Shown here: one piece after another, positions 40,701-52,934 of the stretch | How positions within the stretch are numbered: position 1 is the stretch's first letter | How the letters are laid out: every line of letters begins with the position of its first letter | DNA from: Tomocerus qinae | Lineage: Eukaryota > Arthropoda > Collembola > Entomobryomorpha > Tomoceridae | Assembly (NCBI GenBank): GCA_020055645.1 | Contig: CM034548.1 | Span: 33,096,201 to 33,160,200 of the forward strand | Direction: 5' to 3' | DNA length: 64,000 nt | The notes under the pieces: generated by a model | Databases searched by the model: none | The model's input: the letters and a program-made list of their open reading frames with translations, nothing else | Told to the model about the DNA's origin: nothing | Position numbers and translations under genes: made by a program

Positions 40701-43700
40701 AATGTAAAATCAATTAGCGAACATTTGCTCAACCCATTTAATAAAGCATTTATTAAAAAAATATGTTGCTTTGTTAGGCACTGTAAATCTTTAGTTAAAA
40801 ACGATCATAATTAATATTTGTACTATTATAATAAAACATAAAAGCAAGATTAATATAATATTATGATTATGATACCTCCGGAGAATGACTTCGGGGCTGT
40901 TAAGGGAATTCGGGGGAGAGGCAATTGAGTTATTGTGGTTAGTGGACGCTGTAGTTAGTACGGTTGTATCGGTGGTTGAAGTTGTATTAAGATTTGTGGT
41001 TGGGGGTAGGTGTAAATTAGCAGCAGCGGCTTCTATAGCTTTTATACGATTTCGAGCATCCCTTAGTCTTGTGTAAAACCTAAAGGTAGGTTGTATTAGA
41101 AAAAACGATTAGCTTCTTTCATCCGAAAATGTATCAATTAAAATAATTCTGATTAATTAAACACATTAGTAGTGAAGCAACAAAGACCTAGCTCTAGCGT
41201 TGAAGTCACGAGTTACAATTACGAGAAATATTATTTAGTACTAACAAGTACAAACAATATTTCCTTAACCAAAACAAAAACTCAATGCATCACAGAAAAT
41301 ACATTTGGTGAGAGTGAAAATAATAATCTGATACTTATAATCTTTAACAACGCTATATAGTGATTGTTTCGGCGGTTGAGGTAAATAAAATAATGAGTTC
41401 CCAATCCTCCACTTACTTAGAGTCATGTTCAAAACTATACGCTCTTCTGAGAGTGGTATTTTCAGCGGTTGCCTCACTTCGTGTTCTTCTCACAGTCACA
41501 CGATCGTTGATTCTTTCATCAAGAGGGGCTGTAACATAGAGAAAGAATGGGCCAATGTAGTTAACAATTCAGCAGAATGATCATTAAGTAGATTTTGCAA
41601 TGCTACTCAATACATACAGAGAAGACTATATCTATCCAAAGTTAGTGGCAGCCAAGGAAATAGTCACATGAGAATCAATTGATATCAAAATGCAAAATAG
41701 TATCATTACTAGTAATAGTAGGTAGTCAACAATAATAATATTACTATCAATACTTTTCCCAGCCGTATTATTATTTTATAACTAAGTATCTATATATGGC
41801 GAAGCAATATCAAAACTATTTCAAGTTGAGATTCTTTGACAAAAGGCATGAGGTAGAATTAATTCCTGACTTAATTAGCCTGTGTATGATGTAAGTAGAT
41901 TACAGGCAGAGGCGTACAGCTGGTTAGTTGAATAGTGTAACACTACAACTAATAAAAATAGAAACAGGACAGAGAGTCAGCAAAACGTTTTTCAGCTACC
42001 TGCATGACACTAATTATCAAAAAAGGTTAAGAGAGTGAGTATTGGTATGGAAAAGATCAGAGTTGCCGTCAGTATCAACTCGGAGCGACTTACATGCTGT
42101 AGCTCTAGTTCGGAGTGAACCACCCCGACGCCATGCTGGAATATCGTCCCCACCCACTTCGTCACCTTTGACTCCGGGAGAGTCTGCCTGTTTCCCAGAC
42201 ATTCCCGTGGACGTGGTCACCGTACCAATAGTCTGACTCGTGGAAGTGGTTGTGGTCACGGGCGGACCAGGAACTAAAGTGGAATCTCCTCTTTCTACAG
42301 TCCTTGGTGACTTTGGCTGCTCTCCGACTCTCCCCAAGGCTGATTTCATAGGCAATTCACAATTCATGCATCTCATTTTAATGTAATTCATGACTCACTC
42401 ACATAACCACTAGCTCAATCTCCATGAATGTCGTGTCGTATCATATTTGCAATTTATATTCATATCCAATAGCAAATTGAATCAGATTACAGATTAACAA
42501 TGTATGGCGGAGACACAAATCTCTCCGTTCCATATCATTAGTGCTCACTAGACTACTAATAGTAACATTGCTCCACATTTGAAATTATAATGTGCTACAA
42601 GCAGATGTGCACTAGTACAGAAATTACGTATCCGATTTTATGATAACATTTGCAAGGGACAATTAAATAAAACATAGAAAAATAAATTCACTACCATACC
42701 ATTGAAAATTCAATTAAGACAATTCTATAAAAAACAAAACTCAGTTTTGAATATTCAAAATTTAAGGAAAGTATACGAATACAAGAAGTTGTAAGTAATT
42801 ACTTGGAGCATTAATTTACAAAATGATAGAAACTTTTAGGTAAACAAAATAGATAACATAATACATCTCACAAAAGCGTTTGATAAATAAAAACTTTGTT
42901 TTGCAAATACTTTAGGCCAAATAGAAGGCAAGAGCATAGACTACTGACATATTTCCATAGGACTATAGCTAATTGCTTGTAAGTGCAACATAAAATAAAG
43001 ACAACACAATAATGATACGCAGACAGACACAAAAGACAATGGGCCAACGAAAACGGTAATTTAGTGCAAACTTAGTGGGTAAGTGTAAGTTGGACGTAAG
43101 ATTAAGTGCGTGAAACAGAAAACGGTCTTTAGTTTAAGTAAGAAATTACCATCAGAATCACTCGTATTGGCAAAGTCGCTATCATGTTCATTTAAAAATG
43201 TATAATTAGTTGTAGCTTGGGTATCACCCACACAGGTTAATTCGGCAGACGGCAATTCTCCCACGGTATCCGCCGCTTCATTGGCCTCAAACTCTTCTTC
43301 TAAATATGTCACGATTTGTTACATGTATCGGGTCAGTCAGAAAGTATCAAGTCGATTCGAATCGTCGAATATCAGACAAAAAAGCAGAACACAGAACAAA
43401 CCAATTTGTTAGTATTCCTTACACATAATAACATTTAAGGCTTTTGAGTATTATAATAATCGTATAAAACTATCGCTCTACACTACAGATAATTTACAAC
43501 TAAACTACTAGCAAAATAAATAAATAAAACAAATGAAAGAAATACAAACAATAGGACCAATTAATAGGAACTACGCAGGTATCCGTTGGTAGGATTTTAA
43601 AAATGGGGGGAAATTAATTAAATGGGTAGGAAGCGTGGATTAAAAGACGCAACGTTTTATTATTAAAATGAACACAACAGTAGGAACACAAACAATTTGA

Positions 43701-46700
43701 ATGGTATTTTGATTAGGCTGTCCACAATTTTAGGTGATCAGTTAAGCAGGTTAGCCTTTTTACTCTGACGGGTCCTCATAAATTCTAAAAGCAAGAGGTT
43801 TAACTTTAACTTTACCAGATCCACTGTAGGATCCCTCAAGGGGTTTATTTTGATTCGGACCCAACGGATTGGTAACGATAGTGACATCCTCATCAAATAC
43901 CGGTTTTGGACTCCTACCAAGAACAGTTGAAACATTAGAAAATGACTGTTTGAGTGATATGCGAGTTTAATATGCCCACTAACCTTGCACCCCTCATTGA
44001 CAAAATGTGCCGATAGCATTATAGCTCAGCACTCATAAATAGTAATCCAAGTACAACTAATGACAATGTAATGCGATGCTATCGCGTATAATCCAATTAC
44101 ATTGCGTACATTGTACTATAATTAAACACACTTCCCTTCTTCTCATACACAAAAATACAGTCTACTTACTTTTTCTTGGGAGGAAGCGGCAAAACATTAG
44201 GAGGCTTTTGGTTTTCGATATTTTTATTCACATCATGCTTTTTCTTAAAATCTTCGAGAACCGGGATTACACTGGCATCTGCTACGTCGATAGCACTTTG
44301 ATCCTGTACCAAAATAAATAATTAGTACCAGCTTCTTAAAAACACTCACTCACTACAATTGTAAACAATATCAACACTATTGCTGTCACTTACGCAATTA
44401 TTCTTTATATTCATGTCGCACATGCTTTCTAATAGAACTTCACACGCTTCCTTCTGACCCCAATGAGCTGCAGCATGAAGCGGCGTCCAACCATCGAAAT
44501 CTTTACAATTAATATTTGCCCCAGCTTTAACTAATACGCTGAAATAATTAAATACATATCAATTAAGTTTCCTTCCTCCAAATATAAAACTTATATTCAA
44601 TTAGAAATGTCTCTCCACTTACTCTAACACTTTAATGTAACCTTTGCACGCAGCTACATGCATTGCCGTTGCTCCGGTTGTGGGATGCGGCTCTTCTTCG
44701 TAATAACCGTTTTCTAACCACTTCTTAGCATCTTCCATCATTTTAATTTCTTCGCCGCGTCGAGCTTCTTTAAGATCGATCCCTTTACATAAAATCACAA
44801 AATATTATTAATAATTCTTTACAAGGATTTACAATCAATTAAAAAAAATACAAAATTGACAATTGAGCAGTATTTAAATTCCATATATTTGAGTATCACA
44901 TTTAATTACCTTTCCCATTAATATCTTGAATAAATAATTCTCTAATTTCATCGCTCTTGCATATATCTAAGGGGATGCTGCAGTCATTATTCAAAGCTAC
45001 GACATTAGCTCCATGTTCCAACAGCAATCTAAGTTATTATACAACCACATTAGTAAGACATTACATATTATCTTATTTACATCCATAAGACTTGCTCTGG
45101 TAATTTTAAAACAATTCATAATGCAGATTTCGCATCTTTTGATTTTTCTTAAGCATATATTTAGTCTATTTCAGCATTTTTCATTTAATTCATTGAGATG
45201 CGGCTAAAAAGGAAAATGAGAGACTGAGTCAATGCAATATACCACTAGTACACGTCATTCATTGGTCGTAATTTATTGAAACGTTATTTAACTCATCATA
45301 AGTGTGAGTGTGACAAAATATAATCCTCTGCAAGCTTTTTACACGCGGCACAATGTATATCATTTCTAATTACTATAGAACTTAGTGACTCCTACTAAAA
45401 ACAATGGTGACAGGCAAATTGTTTTTTGTGCCGCTTTTTTACTTCCTTGTTTATCTGAACTTTTTCCACGGAATTGACAAACAATAAATAGTTTACTGAA
45501 GGGGTGTAATTAGACTACATATTTTCTGTACGTAAACTGGCTACTTGCTCATCCATTTAACATAATTATTTAATGATCAATGAGCATTACAATAGGTTGT
45601 AAATACAGATAATTATTCAGGTGTTCAACAACTAAAACGCCCAATGAATGTTTCATGTATTTGCACAAATAAACATAGAAATATTGTCGCAACGTCTGGG
45701 CAATAAAAAAATGTCGGTAGTATTAAATAGATAATGAATGAATCGTAGGATTTGTTTTGGAATTAGCTAGAATGAGTCAGAATTGATTTGTATTAGTCAG
45801 GGATTGGAAGTAAAAAATAAAACTTTTGTAATATGAATTGACATTTTTTTATATTTACATTGAATAGGATAAAAACAGGAAGGAAACCATACTTTGCGAT
45901 TGAGACATAGCAGCATGTTGCTACGGCATGAAGCGGGGTCCAACCTTCGTTATCGCTGATATTCACATCAGCACCATTAGCGAGTAGGAATTCAACCATA
46001 TCGAAATTGTCTTCAATACAAGCCTGTTAAAGAAAGTCAAGTGAATTAGAGTTAAAAACTAATAATAACATTGTGTAAGATCATGAGCTGAATAGAACCA
46101 ATCTCAATAATGTCATCCTCACACTCTTCTCCTATAAATTTCTCTCCATCATTTGCATCTGTCTTTCTTTTACATTTATAAGCATCTATCTGTACATCGT
46201 ACTATGTACTATTTTGTTGTTTGCAAACAGAAAAAGAATCTTTTGATTTCTCCTTGATTGCTCAAGCCGGTGAATTTAAATAAAGAGGCGAGAATTGGAG
46301 AAGAGTAGATCAAGATAGAAAAACATCAATTCAAACTATTTAAACTCACATTGTATTAGTTTTATAATAGAAGGATTCATTGCATTTGAGCTCCACTTTA
46401 ACCCGTCACACGAACAAAATATATACGCGCTTACTGTTACGACTTACTTATAGTAAAGTTTAAATAGTCGTGTAAGGTTACGTCAGTTCTGCCTTTGCCA
46501 TTATGCATCACAGCATAGTGAAGCATTCTACTCCAATTATACACTTATAGAATAGTAAGAATCCCATCCCTACAAAGTGGCAAATCAAAGGAGATCAGAT
46601 GGGCCAAAATGTGCAGTTTAATCCTAGCTGCTCCCGGTAAAAATTATCAATGCCACTCCACGCGATCGGGATGGGATTAGAGTACTACTATATACTACTA

Positions 46701-49700
46701 CTATTTTGTTACAATACTACTATAGATATTATAAGTATTATAGTCCTTAGTCCTCCGTTCATGAGTTGAGGTTAGATTTGTACGTAAGCTACGTCTTGCA
46801 TGGTTCCTTGGCTAGGATAACCGCCAGTAAGCCGTGTCATGACAGATACTTACACAAGGCCCGTTTCCCATGACTGCATTCGGAGAGTGAGTGACGGTAG
46901 TAGCAAAGGTAATGTCTGCCGTGTGAAATATCATGGATCACAGATCAAAGAAAAAACGTAATAATATGCCATGCCCAGACTGAAAACAATTATTTCTCTA
47001 TGTAAAACCATCGCATAGGCAAGGAGCATTAATATGCACATTATTTCTTGGTTCGTTTTGCGTTCGCACATCCGTCGTTTTTTACTGTATCCGAAGTTGC
47101 ACAGAAACTGCTTTGCCTATGCACATCAGGCATCAAATAAAGTCATTCATTCGTTGAGCTACTAGTTAAGTATACTATTAAGCACGGAGTTAACATGATA
47201 CTATGTACACCTACAAGATTAGAAATATCTTATCAGCACGAGTGCAGAGATTTAGAATTGAGCCTCGTAGTAGGCCGATAATGCTAATCGAAGAAATCCC
47301 TTTCTCTGACTGATTGTGCCCATTCTTCGGTGGCACGCAACGAAATTCGCCGTTCATGTGGAATTAAATGCATTTCTATAGATGCTACCTACATCTGTGC
47401 ATGTACATAAGTGTGTGGCAATAGCATTTGTACATAGCACATAGATAATAGCCCCACTTGCCTGACATAGCAAACCCATTTCAATGCATGCTATAACACT
47501 AATCGTAAATGCAAATACACAGATGTAATGTACACGTAACTCAGAATGTCTACATCACCATTCGGTTCGGTTCGAAGAAGATGTGACAAGACAAGGCAAA
47601 ATCCTAGGAACAGCATCTCTCAGTCAACTAAACATCTTCTAGCTAGTCATGAGTATGCACGGACTGATTATTGTGACTTGAGTTTTGTTCGAAACAGAGC
47701 AGACAGACATATTATCAGCTAAACTGAACAATTTACTCTCAGAGAGTCACAACACTCACAAGGAAAATAAGAAACTACTCTCTCGCATTCATTCAGACTC
47801 ACATCTGACTGACTTTCCTTGTTTTCCCTATATTACTCTCTCTCTCTAAACTAAAACTACTCGCCAGATATTACACGCCTGCAATTTACAATCCGAAATA
47901 CTATATACTAGTTACTACCTACATACGTATACATACATGACAGGCTCTTCTGCCACGACTCCGGTTTCAGCATGGTATTATACATACAATAAGTTGATAC
48001 AGATATTACATCTATAGGGATGTATGTAGTGCACTGTGCTAATACCGACCGGGTACAAAAGTACAACCGAATGTCTTGCCTCCGGATCCATCGAACACAC
48101 TTATATAGAATTCCGGCGGGTAGTACTTACAAATTTGCAATCGGACAATAGTAAAGTACACGTAGATACATAATTGTACAGCAGATGCACAAAATGTCGG
48201 GACTAGGGAGATCTTTTGAGAGAATAGAGAGAGCAGTGAGGCTTTAGTTAACGTACCCATGGAGGAAAGAGCTGGGTAGAGATAGGAAAATATGAACTGG
48301 GATCCATAGTAAGGAGAAGATGCACCTAGGCTAATTTTAGACCCGACTGTCTGTGTTTGAATGAGTTTGGTGGATCCAGCTCTTCTCCTCCTTCATCCTC
48401 ACAAATTTCATAAATACAAATATAAAAATGACTTGACACAGTCTTCTTCTTTCCCATTCATACAGTTCATCCAACTACTGCAGCCAGGGCCAACGAACAA
48501 GTCCCTATAAGTACATCTCTCTCGAATGAATTATGTAAATGTAAATATAAGTATGAACAGGAAATTCCACACAATCATCTCACTGTAGTTCAGAGTCAGA
48601 GTTGCCCACCACACACACACATCACAAACAACTAAAAATACATACTATTGTACAGTATTGTGCTGCTGGTACTAAGTACGAGTCAGTGCCTAGATCAAGA
48701 TCATTCATGTCTTCATAATATTATATATCCTCAGCCATAAAAGCTGTCATATACATGTCCCTTGAATATTATCATCTCTTTATATGTACATTTCGTTGTC
48801 TGAGACTCTAAATAGTCAAAGTCTCACTCAGCTGGAATGTAGGCGAACTAACAGAGGATGTACAGAGCATGGGAAGATGAAGGGGATGTGAACATCTCTG
48901 CTTACTAAATGCATGGCACGGTTATTTCGTGCATGACAGTTCCCTTTGCTACGGATAAATTATTATTTCGTTTACGCCGTACGCCAAACTTGAGGATAAA
49001 CCCAGCCTAAGTACATCTATTAGTACAGAATCAACGTTACTAGATAAATCCAGCTGAGCAAATGTTCATTTACTCTAACGTTAACGTCAACGTTAATCCA
49101 CTCATTCAATAATTCAATTAATTCAGAAATAATTTAATGGACTGTTGGATTTAATTTCCGCTCTTTTCCTCCTCCCACTCATCTTATTGTCAAACTTACT
49201 TTTACAATCACAAAGAAGCATCTTTTTAGGACGTCTGTAGATCTAGTATCTCGTCACGTAGAGTGACTGAACTGACGAGTGATCGAACTCGTCATTTACT
49301 CCACATTTTATTAGTTTCCCATCATAAAACCTTACAGTACAAATTGACGAGTGAAGCTACCATTAGAGACGCATCAAAATTTTTACATGTTTTCATTTCT
49401 AAATACTTTTATGCTTTTCAAGACTCCTGCGTCTGTTTCCATTCCACTCTTCAAACATCTATAGGTAGATGTTAATGTGTACGCACACACCACTAAATCT
49501 ATTTTACTATCTTTTCTGCTCGTGCTGCTCTCCTTTGCGCCAGATGTAGGCATGCCAGATAATTTTTTCGATCATCCTTAAACCGATGTGGTTGTGAGAG
49601 CAGAAACCGATCAATGGACCAATTGCATATGAAACTATCTACAGGTCATAAAAAGTCAAAGTTCAGATTGATAGCTATAAAAATCCTTTCTATACTATAC

Positions 49701-52601
49701 ATAGGGCTAATGCAGACATGGATTAATTATGTATTTAGAGCAAGAAGATGGGAGCACAAGACTAACACCTGGAAGGATGTGAACCTTGAGCAATTATCAA
49801 GATTACTATTTTCTCCTTCCTCCAACCTCTAACTCTCTGGGTATAGCATAAACGGAGCTGAACTCGCTGTTATCTGTATCATAATATATAGCATAGTAGC
49901 CTAATGGAAATCAAAGGGAAAGAAAGAAACCATTCGCACGTAGATTACACAGAGAAAGAGAGACAGAGCGGCGTTTAGCTACAGAATTACGTAAAAGATT
50001 AGCTAAATATTTCTTTTGCCTTTCCTCACTTGCAATTTCTTTCGGTGGGACTTCCTTGGAACTACCTATTACTTACTCGCAGTACCGTTAGTGCACCGCA
50101 GAGTAGACAAGTGAGAGCAAACTAACGTATTGTCAGATAAGCTGACTTCACATTTACATAATGCATACATACATACGTGCAGACATAATATACGCCAATA
50201 GGTTTCATCTTACTCTTGACTCCACTCCACTCATTATATAATGTGTAATCCAGAAGCAATTCAACTACATGGAGTATGCATGAAATGCTAAGTATGAAGT
50301 CGGCATTATTGAATCCACTATTTTTCACAGCCAACCTAGCAGTAACTAATATACTACTGAACAAAAACTAAATACATAACAGTCTTAACTCTCACACAAG
50401 TTAACTCAAGTTAGCCAACTCAGCATGGTATATTTCGGGACATTTCCTGATACAGCACACTTCCTGCACTCCAACTACTAATGTAAATACGTACCTACCT
50501 ACACATATGTACGTCTACGTGTCTGCAGATATTTCCACGTAGTTAATTTTATGCCTATACGTTAACAGTTTCCTTCTACTTTAAATATATGCCTACCTAT
50601 TATCGTATTTTAATACCGCCGCAATTATACCACTACTGCCTCGTAATTCATATGAACTCAGACCCCAGACACTACAATCACACACATTCTTACTAGCGAC
50701 GATGACTTACAGACTCAGCGTCATTTGACAAACTGTCCTATTAATAAATATGATTAAAACTTAATATCAACTTCACTATACTAATGAACGTACTTTTCCA
50801 TACATTCAATTATAATGACTAATCTCTTACAATATTTATACTACTATAAACTATCAATGGAACCAAATGAGTGCACGAGAGTGCAATCAAAACCACAGTT
50901 CATTAGACATTAAAAGTGAAGTACGTACCGAATTTACGTAAGAAGATGACTCTTCGCAATTAGTTCTGTCATATCATAACATACCGGCCGACATTACACT
51001 CTTTCGCTTTCTCTATCTCTCTCTAATTATGAACTGTGTTACGTATCTTTCCCATTATAAGTTACCCATGTCGGCAAAACCTTTTCATGAAGTTTCCTGA
51101 AGCAGTCATGAGAACGCCATAATAATTAGTCACACTTAAGTAGCATACCACAATTATTAACGTTATATTATGCCTAACGTTATGTACTTGTCATTACAGA
51201 AATGACAAAAAAATGTCTCCGTGTATCTATACCTACAAATAATAATTACCTGAAACCTAAGCATCATTTTTGTAGACTAGCAATTAATATTTATCTTAAT
51301 TTTTTATTTTTGGTACCCATTTACTATTTTAAAAATTAATAATGAACTTAAACAAATTAAACAGTACATCGCTGAGAGCTAGTAACAAATATAACAGAAA
51401 AAAAACTATATTTCACGTATTATTGCTCGCATAATCCCCAAAATGAGTAAATAGTAAGCTAAAGAAATGTTACCCCGGGGAAATGTTGTTTCTCAGATGT
51501 AGGCTAACTTTTATTAATGCAACGAATTTACGTTGTGTACATTAGACATTATTATAGGGGTATTAAAAAGACCTCGCCAATAAACATTCCAGAGAGGTAA
51601 TTGTTTTTTAGTGAATAGATATGGGTTTCATAGATAATTCTCACTTGTGCTTATTACCTATAGCTAGGTGTACCACTATAGTATACACCGTTTGAATTTA
51701 TGTAAGTCAATGTACCCACACAAGACATTTTATACTGTATACGTTCTTGTACCTATTTCTGCAAAAAACTTTAAAGAGTTCTACTAATGCTAAAACCGTT
51801 TTAAATCAACACTCGGCTCAAGCTCAATATAATTTTGGCACACCCACTGCTCCGCATAATTTTGGCAAACGCCAACAACACAATTAAACAATATTACTAA
51901 TAACTATATATCGTAAATATATTAATATATACTAGAACAAAAATACACGTACATGCAAATGATTTGACCAGCACATTGATCATTGGTAGTTAATGGCAAT
52001 AAAAATTGCGGGTCACCCAACGGGAAAATTAAAATAGTAGCACTAAATAACACAATTTTCGCAAGCGGACTGTTACCGATACGGTAATATAATAAGTTAT
52101 TTCTAAAATTTACTACGGTACATTAAAATATGAGACAATGTAAGGAATGGAGGATTTCTGATTATCATAAACAAAACTTAAATGATAACAACAAAATAGC
52201 ACGTAAATCTCGGCGCAGAGAGAGATCTCAATCAAAATTTATAATTGTGACAAAGTCATTTACTTGTCATTAAACGAAGATAAAATGATTGGGCATACAT
52301 TCCAAATACTGGAGAAAAATATAAATTAAATATAGATCAATACCTGATGGAGAGCGGTTATTCCATCTTCATCCACAGCATTAATATCATAGCCGTCTTG
52401 AATCATTTTGGCGACTTGACCTTTATCGTTAGAAGCACATGCAGCTTGAAAGATACATTTATCAGCAAATTTGACTCTTTTAGGGCGATTTCGAATGTCA
52501 ATACTTTCCCGTTCGGTGTCGGATTCTCTCCAGCGATCCAATTGTGCCTTCCGTTTATTATAAGCCGCCATAGCGGATTCCGCTTGATTACCCAGGGTCA
52601 T
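28691..52601 (-). CDS. Mbs: Myosin phosphatase targeting subunit (MYPT/Mbs; PPP1R12 family), full-length isoform
   Basis: Twenty minus-strand coding exons join in phase to 959 aa: 52344-52601, 45893-46023, 44910-45028, 44623-44782, 44394-44538, 44170-44303, 43816-43913, 43150-43299, 42094-42339, 41417-41528, 40876-41079, 40415-40525, 37988-38101, 37833-37899, 37345-37749, 37097-37141, 30796-30897, 30466-30570, 29939-30025, 28691-28777. The protein targets PP1 catalytic subunit to myosin. RVKF (42-45) is the PP1 docking motif, followed by ankyrin repeats to about residue 290 (ITALHQ, GWTPLHA twice, ATAMHVAA). TRRSTQGVTL puts the inhibitory ROCK threonine (human T696) at T652, and KRRSTGVV puts the second (T853) at T810; the spacing of 158 matches vertebrates (157). 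A coiled coil and the zipper end RVISKLSK close the protein. Human MYPT1 is 1030 aa. Weakest splice: the acceptor at 42340-42341, which lacks a good pyrimidine run. The first coding intron is 6.3 kb. Confidence 0.94.
29542..29673 (-). CDS. Mbs: MYPT proximal alternative last exon (zipper version B)
   Basis: After an acceptor ending TTTCTGAAG the frame reads 43 codons to TAG. The first 27 residues (ending ENRALTRVVSKLS) align without gaps to the distal last exon with 14 identities, then diverge into GSGASANAGSVPSRAP. It enters in phase 0 from the same donor (exon 29939-30025). It is therefore a duplicated, mutually exclusive terminal exon giving a 974-aa isoform. The 762-base stretch between this exon and the distal one is non-coding as far as I can tell. 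Confidence 0.85.
   Translation of the reverse strand, partial: QMQKLKLESEKLKAENRALTRVVSKLSGSGASANAGSVPSRAP
31850..32704 (-). CDS. Mbs: MYPT internal alternative first exon (Ser/Tyr-rich), short isoform
   Basis: A 285-codon open frame from ATG 32704, rich in Ser, Tyr and Pro (MSYYSSTRPRTTARYS at the start; DYYESDYEDPCDFDDYSDS at the end). It ends at a GTAAGA donor in phase 0, and the next downstream exon (30796-30897) also enters in phase 0, so a 411-aa protein with the MYPT coiled coil and zipper but without ankyrin repeats, PP1 motif or RRST sites results. Vertebrate PPP1R12B makes a comparable short C-terminal protein (M20) from an internal promoter. If the donor is not used, the frame stops four codons later (VRNG-stop), giving an independent 289-aa protein. 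The frame is open 5' of the ATG up to a TGA at about 32866, but no convincing acceptor is visible, which favours a first exon over a cassette exon. Confidence 0.65.
32705..37096. other. Large MYPT intron with probable promoter of the short isoform
   Basis: Lies between exon 37097-37141 and the internal first exon. It should hold the promoter and 5' UTR of the short isoform. An open minus-strand frame at about 35650-35853 (DEAFGCCSIFVHEGNVVTRR and onward) is less AT-rich than its surroundings, but I found no family or phase-compatible splice pair for it. Other frames are short and AT-biased. Confidence 0.35.
39271..40185. mobile_element. Composite foldback element with tandem repeats inside
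   Basis: The outer arms are inverted copies: left GTCCTTTTCAAAATCACCC ... CAACAACACA ... AATGGATAC, right the reverse complement of a similar run (CCTTTTCGAAATCACC ... GACAACAACACA ... AATGGAT). They resemble the arms of the 3411-3797 element. A second, nested palindrome spans about 39958-40101 (AGCACTACC, CAGCTGTTCA, CCAAAAATGCCCG in both arms). Between the left arm and this hairpin lies a tandem array. A run of ACAGACAGACAGG precedes the hairpin. No coding frame. It sits wholly within a MYPT intron. Confidence 0.7.
39447..39860. repeat. Three-unit tandem repeat (133-141 bp) inside the foldback element
   Basis: Units start at the TTAGCTGTC/TCAGCTGTC motif at 39447, 39580 and 39721. Each contains a TACGACNNTGTNCGAT-like block, a CCCCTATCAGGGGAT-like block (the third unit has CCCCTAGTCAGGG) and TGTAACCTATTNA. 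The third unit is the most diverged. A partial unit precedes the first. Confidence 0.7.
42340..43149. other. MYPT intron, nothing seen
   Basis: 810-base AT-rich intron. Its acceptor (minus strand, ending GAAATCAG at 42340) lacks a strong pyrimidine tract, so the exact start of the next exon is the least certain junction of the gene. Confidence 0.5.
43760..43913 (-). CDS. Mbs: Possible early-terminating version of MYPT exon 7
   Basis: Exon 43816-43913 normally ends at a GTAAAG donor. If this donor is skipped, the frame continues 18 more codons (KVKVKPLAFRIYEDPSE) to TAA at 43760-43762. A minus-strand AATAAA-like run lies about 100 nt further. This would give an ankyrin-only MYPT of about 365 aa. 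Intron retention alone would also look this way, so the isoform is speculative. Confidence 0.3.
45029..45892. other. MYPT intron, nothing seen
   Basis: 864-base AT-rich intron between ankyrin exons; it interrupts the lysine codon of SIAK|LLLEHGAN. Confidence 0.6.
46024..52343. other. First coding intron of MYPT (6.3 kb)
   Basis: Separates the PP1-docking exon from the first ankyrin exon. AT-rich, with small CT-rich microsatellites (near 47840 and 51005). Candidate MITE at 46559-46679. Frames such as 49614-49832 and 50122-50364 are short, AT-biased and unrecognised. Intronic enhancers could lie here, but I see no defined element. Confidence 0.5.
46559..46679. repeat. Short inverted-repeat element in a MYPT intron
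   Basis: GAATCCCATCCC and AAAGTGGCA at the left pair with TGCCACTCCA and GGGATGGGATTA at the right. The length is about 120 nt and it is non-coding. MITE-like; the ends are approximate. Confidence 0.4.
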
Positions 52602-52934
52602 TGTGACAAGTTACCAGTTACCAAAAACAGATGACCTACAATTAAATAAATATAAAATTTTGTCACTTAATCACAACGGTCACTGCACAGTGAAAATTTT
52701 AAAATTGACTTGGGAAGATACACACGAAACAATTATCGATGTATTCATTGCTTGAAAATCATTTATGTGCGAATGCAGACACATAGCAAAAGTCAGCAGC
52801 TTATAACTTTCGAAAGTGAACATTAACATTAACTTAACCAAACAAACTACAAACAACCAAAGGTCACTTACATGTGGTGGACTCTCGACCAAAAATGAAT
52901 CGAGAACTGACTGTGATTGAAACTTCACAGCCAC
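52602..52934 (-). promoter_or_regulatory. MYPT 5' leader with intron and upstream ORF
   Basis: On the minus strand a GTAAGT donor follows 52872 and an acceptor ending AATTGTAG precedes 52635, giving a 236-base leader intron. An ATG at 52934 opens a 26-codon upstream ORF (MAVKFQSQSVLDSF...). It crosses the splice junction and stops at 52618-52620, 16 bases before the main ATG at 52601. Such a uORF could limit translation of MYPT. The transcription start was not identified. Confidence 0.5.

Noticed and set aside
43738-44019. Minus-strand 93-codon frame
   Set aside because: Out of frame with MYPT; it covers exon 43816-43913 in a different reading frame and has no homology of its own.
46980-47130. 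Possible MITE around CATAGGCAAGG / CCTTTGCCTATG-like pieces
   Set aside because: Only about 12 bases pair, with no clear ends; could be chance in AT-rich DNA.
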